Assembly: GCA_001179505.1 (NCBI GenBank)
Contig: CDMY01000104.1
Span: 62,001 to 126,000, forward strand
Source of the DNA: Vitrella brassicaformis
Lineage: Eukaryota; Sar; Vitrellaceae
Length of the DNA: 64,000 nt
Direction of reading: 5' to 3'
This document shows, in pieces, positions 57,372 through 64,000 of this stretch; position 1 is the first letter of the stretch; every line of letters begins with the position of its first letter. The notes under the pieces are model-generated. The model was given only the letters and a program-made list of their open reading frames with translations, was not told the DNA's origin and made no database searches. A program made the position numbers and the translations under genes.

Positions 57372-59230
57372 CTTTACTAGTGAGTGGCTCATGTGCCATA
57401 TAAGAATGTGTTTTTGTTGCTGACAAGAGAGATGTAAGTCTGTGTGTCCTAATTGCTGACACTTAATTGTGTGTTGGATGATCGATGTGACTTACTTTGT
57501 TTTGCCGCCGTCAGTCGAGTTTCTTACAGAATGGTTTTTCATTTGGCGTCATGCGTTGGATTTGGGGTGTGTGTGTGTCTCTCACAGACAGACAGATGGG
57601 ACTTATCGTGGTCGCTCGATTGAATGTCTGCAAGCATCTGTGTGTCTCTGTCTGATGCAATCGATCCAACCATCCAACATGCCCAACCGTCCGCCACCCC
57701 CTACCCATCCGCCGCCTCCCCCACTGCAGCCCCCACTTCTTCAAAGCCAGCTAGGGATGTTCATTCAAAGCCCGTGGGCAGCAGATGAACATCTTCTGAA
57801 TGTGGATGTGTATGTGTATGTGTGTGTGTGGATGGTTTTGTTCCAGTGAGTGAGGTGGGGGAGGAAAGTGCCAGATGATATGCATGGATGGAGGGTAGTA
57901 GGGGAGGGAGGGTGGGGCGACGAGCATTGAGCTATAGCAAGTTGCTCATTCGTTCATTGCACATAGTCTGTCATCCGCTTAACACGCACATCCCGCCTTC
58001 CTTTTGCCTCTTCCACTCGCTCGCTAGCCCTTGCCTGTTGGTCCTGATGCTAGCGAGCGATTCGTATGTCATTTCTCTCTCGAGTCGACCATGGCTGCCA
58101 CGTGCATATATCTCTCCCTATGTGGTCGCTCGCCATGTACCCCTCCCACCCTCCCTCCCTCCCCCCTCTCCCTCCCTCCCATGTGTCTGTGGTCATCTCG
58201 ACCACACAGGTGTCTTCAAACAGTTACATAAAGCACTGTACTACAAAACAGATCGAGCGAGGTGCGTTCAAAGAGAGAAACATATGGTTGGTGTGTACAG
58301 CTCAAACTTGAAGAAAGGACACAAAGGAGGGAAACACACAAACACACACACGCAGCCATGGCCAGGCAGACACATGTATGGCATGGCTGGCCTGGCTGGC
58401 ATGTGTGCCAGACAGAATTGGCTAGCTGGCTTTGAAGAAGTGAGTGCCGCCTGGCCCATGGGATGGCCAGCCATGCATGGGTCGTACATGTGTCAGTGTC
58501 AGCATCCCCAGAGCAGAGCACACCTCAGAAAGAGCACACCATACACAAGACACGTCAGTGCATCAATCGCATCAAGCAATAGATATCATGAGCCACAAAA
58601 ATCCCATAGCTGACCGTCCCGAGCCCCTCCCCTCCCCTCCCCTCCACTCCCCTCCCCTCCCCTCCCTACTAAGAAACGTCACGCGTGTCGAATGCACCAT
58701 GCACCAATTACGGCGCACTCGACAACAGGCAGCATGGTGTGTACCATGCCTGTGTGCGGCGCATGCAGAGTGTGTGTCTTGACCAAACACAACTCCCCTC
58801 CCCATCTCCGCTCGCCTCCCCACCCGTATGTGTATTGGCGAATTTTGCAATTACGACGTAAAGTGCGATCTGTCTGTGCACAAAAAACAAACGTGTGTCC
58901 GTTCCGTTCTTCCTTCTTCAATTTAATTGGGCATGTGTGGTCTCTTGCAAAACGACCACTCATACAGCCAGCACAGACCCGATGGACGGATGGGATGGAT
59001 GACGCGAAGCCACCAAAGGCCGATGGGACGGCCAGCGGAGATATGAGCTACAGACAGACAGACAGACACACTCCCTCCTCTCCCCCCTCCCAAGAGAAAC
59101 ACATACACACACACACACACATGCAAGCAATTGACAGATGGATAAATCTACTCAAAACCAATGGCGATAAAACCCCCCATGTGCAATGTCGTGTGGTGTC
59201 GTTGGTGTGGCGTTGGTGTCGGTCGGTCGA
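57372..59230. other. Convergent intergenic region, no gene seen
   Basis: This 1.86 kb contains the 3' flanks of the giant receptor (+) and phosphate transporter (-). It holds CCTCCC and CAGA/CA repeats and GGCCATGG-like short palindromic stretches near 58355-58480. No coding exon is recognised. Confidence 0.6.
58624..58667. repeat. (CCCCT)n polypyrimidine pentanucleotide repeat
   Basis: About eight CCCCT units with one interruption (CCACT), giving about 44 bases of almost pure pyrimidine. Confidence 0.9.
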
Positions 59231-61785
59231 TCAGGCCGCCGTGGGCACCGGCAGGCTGCCGCGTGCGAGGTAGGGCGCGTAGGCTCCGAAAGAGAAGATC
59301 AGAGCCGTCACAGCACCTGCAAGGACGGCACAAACGGGCGAACATGCCTGAGTGCTGTCTGTCTGTCCGTCTATCTGTCTGTCTGTCTGTCTGTCTGCCC
59401 ATCCGCCCCATCCCACCCACCTGCGAAGACCAGTGTGAGGATCCAGGCGACAAACACGTTCAGGAGGAGCTTCCAGTTGACACCGGACCTCTTCCACGTG
59501 CACATGCGGCCCTGAAGACATACATACACCCAAAACACACATTCAATCATCGGCGGCTGTTGGGTTCAATAAATGCATAATGATGTGGATGGCTTACTTA
59601 CCGATTCGTTGTCAGCTTCGGTGAGTCCCACGCCGACAGTCGCGCCGACCTGGCAGTGGGTGGTGGACAGGGGGATGCCCAGGTTGGAGCCGATGATGAT
59701 GATCCAGGCCGCACCCAACTCGATGCAGAAGCCGCGGCTCGGCGTGATCTTCACCATCTTGACGCCGATTGCCTTGATCACCTACACGCAGAGTGGCCGT
59801 CTGCCCCCCCTCCCCCTGTCTCTGCGCGTGTGTGTGTGTGGCAGGATTGCTCACCCGGTGTCCGTAGAGTGCCAGGCCGATAGCGATGGCAGCACCGCCG
59901 AATGCGAGCACGTAGAGTGGCGTCTCGACCTTGGCGACGGCCGCTCCGGCGCTGTACACACCGATGATGGCCGCCAAGGGGCCCACAGCGTTGGCCGTGT
60001 CGTTGCTGCCGTGACCCACGCAGTCGAAGCACGCCGACAAGACCTGCAACCATCCACACGCACACACAGGGGGAGAGCGTCCACGGGGGGGCCTCCGTGT
60101 GTATGTGTACTTGGCAGATGGCGAAAAATCGTTCGCTTCTGCCGTCGAAGTTCTCAGTGTTCTCGTGGATGCGGGCGGCCTCCTTGCTCTCGTGCAGGGC
60201 CTCCTTATGCAGGTCCTGGTTGAACGGCAAACACTGCATCCATACATGTCACGACACACGCAGAGAGATCTGTGGGATCTGTGGGAGGAGAGAGAGGGAG
60301 TCGGTGAGTGGGTGGGTGGGTGTCTGCCGGCGTACCGCCCAGAGCCCCTTCTTCTGCTTCGATGGACCTTCCCCAGCCTCCTCAACCACAGCGACGATCT
60401 CATCCTTTTGCAGCCCCTGACACACACGCAGACACCCGTTTGCAGGCGTGTGTATGTGTGTGCATGGATGCGTCTGTGTGCACCGCACCGTCTGTGCAGG
60501 CGTGACGCTGCCGGGGCTGCTCGAGTCGTTGTTGTTGCCCTCACGACTCGAGCAGCCCTCCTCAACTTCCTTCACCTGATTCACCTATATGTACCCCCAC
60601 ACATAACGCCTCTATGTGTGTGCCTTTGTCTGGTCTGTGTAGGTATGCAAGCTCACCTCAGCGTCTTTCTGGCTCTTGATCACATCGGCGTCATACTTGG
60701 CCAGTGCCTTCTTGACCCACCACATGAGAAACGGTGTGCAAATTAGGGCGGCGCCGACGGCCATGGCGAGTGTGATGCCGACAGCGAGCCCGGGGTTGGT
60801 GGCCGCCCAGGTCTTGATCTTGCAGGGCTCCTTCATGACGTTCTCTTTGAGCTTCTTGTCGTACATCAGGCAGGCCACACCGTTGAGGACGCCGTTGTTC
60901 CTGCAGATGGATGGATGGATAATTTGTTGAGGTGTGGTGTGTGAGTGTCTCCCTCCCTCCCTCCCTCCCTGTAAGATTACTTGAAGATCAGATACAGGAA
61001 GAATGTGGCGAACAAGGAAGATGAAGACCGGCATCCTGGTGACACACAGAAGGACACACGGGGCCTGCCTGTCTGCCTGTCTGCCTTGCTTGTGTGTGTG
61101 TGTGTTTAGTACCAGAAGCCGCGCTTCACAGAGTCTTTGGGTCTGAGCACCGCCTCGCGGATGATAAAGAACAGAATGGCTGCACACAGACAGACATGTG
61201 AGTGTCGTGTGTGTGTGTGTGTGTCTGTGTCTCAGCCGTGACTCACATGCAGCGATGCCCGAGAGGATTGGCGAGAAAATCCATGAAGCAATGATCATGC
61301 CGACCTGGTCCCAGTGAACCGCCGACGGGTCACCCGTCGCCAGGGAGAAGCCTTCACACAGCACACACACAAATTAACAGGCATAGTGTCGCTCTCCCTC
61401 TCCCCGTGTGTGTGTGTACCGATGATGGCCCCGATGATGCTGTGTGTGGTGGAGATGGGCCATCCGAGGTAGCTAGCCACCATCAGCCATACGCCCGCAC
61501 CGATCAGGGCACACAGCCTGCGTCCATTCCACGCACACCGACAGAGAGAGACATTCATGCTCACGGGTCTGTCTGTCCGTCTGTCTGTCTGTCTGTCTGT
61601 CACACTAGTAGGTGTCTCACTCACATGCCGAACATCAGCAGCTCCGGGTTGTCCATGAACACGTCGAAGTCTGCGCGCCAGACGCACACAAAGCCAGATA
61701 ACACGCGTGTCTCCAGATTGTTCTCTCTCTCTCTCTCTCTGTCTGTGTGTCTGTCTGCCTGTCTGCCTGTCTGCCTGTCTGCCTG

Positions 61786-61816
<31 letters not shown>

Positions 61817-62347
61817 CAGCGTACCGACGATCCTCTTGCGGACGGTGTCGGCAACTTGTCCACCGAGGAACGCCGCTCCGACGAACTCGAGGATGGCCGA
61901 GAGGATGATGGCCGTCTTGAGCGAGACAGCCTTCGATCCAATGCTTGAAGCGAATTGGTTGGCCACATCGTTGGCACCGATACCTGCATGCAGCGCACAG
62001 AGACAGAGACACACAGAGGGGGCGATAGACGGGGCGTTGTGTCGCTGAGCCTCGCTGTCTGCAGATCGATGCCTTTTCTCCCCCCACCCCCTCTCTCTCG
62101 GTGCACGTGTCTTCCACGCACCGAATGCCATGACGAAGCAGGCGATCCACCCTGCATGGCACACGCAGCACAACAGGCACCACACACACCCGAGTGGACA
62201 CACGAGCACACACGGAGGAGAAAGAGAGAGGGGGAGGGGGAGGCGCTTTCACCCGCAACGACGATCCACATGTAATCCTGCACACAGACGTCCCACCCAC
62301 CGATGTGTCGACCCCCAGAGCAGGTCTGGAGGACTTACCGTCACCAT
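59231..62347 (-). CDS. PiT/SLC20-family phosphate transporter, one-base frameshift in exon 9
   Basis: Seventeen exons encode about 560 residues of a multi-pass inorganic phosphate transporter, coupled to Na+ or H+ in this family. Both PiT signatures are present: [20 protein letters not shown] near the N-terminus and [14 protein letters not shown] in the C-terminal half. Duplicated STTH motifs follow ([26 protein letters not shown]). The two membrane halves are separated by a charged cytoplasmic loop with [19 protein letters not shown]. The first coding exon is only nine bases (MVT, 62347-62339). Exon 9 (61035-60981) is 55 bases; its start reads WMPVFIFL in the upstream frame while its end, [11 protein letters not shown], is in the downstream frame, so one extra base near 61013 breaks the reading frame. 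Outside this exon the phases close. The plasma or internal membrane cannot be told apart. Confidence 0.93.
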
Positions 62348-63175
62348 CTTGGCAGGCCAGGGCCAGATCTCCAACGCACAGGGCTCGCGAAAGGTGGGAA
62401 AACGGAATAAGACGGAGACGATGGAGGGAAACGGTCGGGAGAGAACGGAGGGAAAACGTCGCAGCCGTTGGAGATCGGCGGCCATTCTAAGCTCGCAATC
62501 GCGAATCTCGACAGCGGGGGTTTCAGCGTCATTCTCTCATTCCTCTTGTGCCATCTTGCTCCGCATTATTCAAGTACAATCCTCGCCCCCAAAGGGAAGA
62601 GATCGACATAAGCACACGTCGATCTCAGCCCGGGGCTACACGTACGTACACAAACATCCACACCAAAAAGACAGCCAGCCATATGCGCTGTATGCAGTGC
62701 AGATCTGCACAGCGGATAAGCGAGACACATCGACAGATCCATCCATCCATCCATCCATCATACATACAAACAAACACGCACCTTTCAAAAAGCCCGCCCG
62801 CAACTCAACTCACTGCCATGCACAACACGCGTACAACACATCATGAGTGCGGATCGGATCGGTCTTGCCGTCCATTGGCTACACAAGCGTGTCGGCTGTG
62901 TGGCCAGCCAGCCATGGTATCCACCCCCTCACTGCCCACCCACGTGACGTGATGCAAGCCTAGCCAGCGTAGATAAATAGGTAGACTAGCAATAGGCAGA
63001 CTGCTCCCAACAGAAGACAATGAACACACACGCAAAAAGGACCTAGCTACCCTCGCGCGCTGCAGGAACAGACGCGCACGTCGGAAAATTCGCCGGCCCC
63101 GCACACGTGTGTGTGCGGCCACACAGCGTTGCAGCTACCCATCCATCCGGATGGGTGGCCCCAATTATTGCTCGA
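62348..63175. other. Upstream region of the phosphate transporter, no gene seen
   Basis: This lies between the start of the transporter (-) and the stop of the oxidoreductase (-), and should contain the transporter promoter. An ATCC run is at about 62741-62760. No coding exon is apparent. Confidence 0.55.
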
Positions 63176-64000
63176 CTAGATGAGCCTGAGTGTCTCCATG
63201 ATGCGCTCGAAGCGCGGCACCATGGGCATAATGGCGGTGCCGATGGCCAGCTTGCGGTAATACGGGTAGGGGTCCAGCAGCAAATCGGGAGTCAACTTGT
63301 TGGGCCTGCACACAACACGACCACACACACAACCACCCCATATATATGTGGAAAATCCATGTGAGCGCATGTGTGTGTGTGTGTGTGTGGTGTCATTGAT
63401 GTCCGTCCCTTACGTGTGAGCCATTTCGACGGCGCCGAGCTTCAGCAGGATATCCCCGACGGGCCGCTTGCACTGCGGCTGCACCCGCACAAACTCTGTT
63501 TGATTACAGTGATCAAGAGACAGTGGCGAAGAGACAAACCAATGCATAAACACCTTCTTGAGCATTGTTTTCGTGTGTGTGTGTGTGTGGTCTTACCAGC
63601 CATGAGTTCCGCGCCTTGTGTGACGAGCGGTCCGGCGCCGTATCTGGGCTGTTGTGTGCCGAAGACGAAGTAGTTCTTCTTGCCGGGCACCACCGCCCCC
63701 TCGATGACGTTGGGCGTGCCCTGCTCGGTGTAGGTGAGGGTGGGCTCACACATGGGGAAGTTGTTGTGGTAACCTGAGAGACAGACAGAAGAGAGAGAGA
63801 GAGAGACATCATTCACACACATGGATGTCACTTACCGGTAGCACAGACGATCAGGTCGACAGTGATGGTCTGCCCATCCACGAAGGTCACTTCCTTCCCT
63901 GGCACACACACACACACAGAACACCCAAAACGCACCCATATTCACCCGGGCCACCCACCCACACAAACACACACGACCACACCCACCCACCCACCATCGA
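63176..64000 (-). CDS. Flavin-dependent monooxygenase-like oxidoreductase, C-terminal part
   Basis: Four 3' exons are visible: 63898-63836, one from about 63776 to 63597, one at about 63496-63414, and a last exon ending with TAG at 63176. The 5' part lies beyond the window. The strongest motif is VTFVDGQTITVDLIVCATG followed by YHNNFP, the second dinucleotide-binding strand with the ATG-x-x-x-x-x-F/P pattern of flavin-containing monooxygenases and related NAD(P)/FAD oxidoreductases. Downstream is GKKNYFVFGTQQPRYGAGPL, also at the place where FMOs have a conserved aromatic and Gly-rich segment. The substrate is unknown. The remaining 102 bases upstream of 63898 are a CA-rich intron. Confidence 0.75.

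Noticed and set aside
58340-58500. Short GGC/CCATGG palindromic stretch as a mobile-element end
   Set aside because: No target-site duplication, no transposase frame and only loose symmetry.
1-64000. CRISPR arrays, IS elements or phage genes
   Set aside because: The tandem repeats are microsatellites without regular unique spacers, and no transposase, integrase or phage motif is visible; the window is eukaryotic.

Overview
The window looks like nuclear DNA of a photosynthetic alveolate. My best guess is a chromerid such as Vitrella brassicaformis, but that is inference. The reasons are GC-rich genes cut by many short phase-consistent introns, very abundant tetranucleotide microsatellites, two proteins whose N-termini resemble the bipartite presequences of complex plastids, and a ciliary SHIPPO-repeat protein. 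I built gene models by hand, joining open frames at GT-AG (one GC-AG) sites and checking that the codon phase carries across each junction. Almost all junctions close exactly.

Layout. 1-1647: no gene seen. 1648-3483 (+): triple CCCH zinc-finger protein. 3484-10144: gene-free, microsatellite-rich. 10145-12963 (-): 841-residue coiled-coil protein, divergent from 13225-14654 (+), a class I methyltransferase. 15187-18436 (-): RD/RS-rich protein in 16 exons, with a 300-base assembly gap inside its last intron. 18862-20357 (+): membrane protein with a CxxC...DHxPP...CxxC module. 20609-25071 (+): probably plastid-targeted transketolase in 27 exons. 25708-26538 (+): membrane-anchored RING protein with a frameshift next to a 33-base tandem repeat. 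27005-28454 (-): tRNA (guanine-N7) methyltransferase, divergent from 28621-31321 (+), a SHIPPO/STPGR-repeat protein. 31714-36584: three unrecognised genes, one with an in-frame TGA. 36384-36809 (-): F-box-like fragment.

37154-57371 (+) reads as one 20-kb gene for a giant mosaic membrane receptor. In order it has a signal peptide, Cys-rich/PAN-like and discoidin-like segments, a trefoil, H-type-lectin-like repeats, Ig-like beta domains, a DUF4215-like knot, an REJ-like region, a GPS cleavage motif, and a multi-pass C-terminus. This is the most interesting object in the window.

59231-62347 (-) is a PiT-family phosphate transporter in 17 exons, with an apparent one-base frameshift in a membrane segment. 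63176 to the window end (-) is the 3' part of a flavin-dependent monooxygenase-like oxidoreductase.

The genes do not form an operon-like pathway. The recurring structural themes are short divergent intergenic regions that could be shared promoters, micro-exons (9, 22 and 27 nt), and introns made of CA and GT repeats. I identified no rRNA, tRNA, CRISPR array or transposon, but without a covariance search I cannot exclude small RNA genes in the gene-free stretches.
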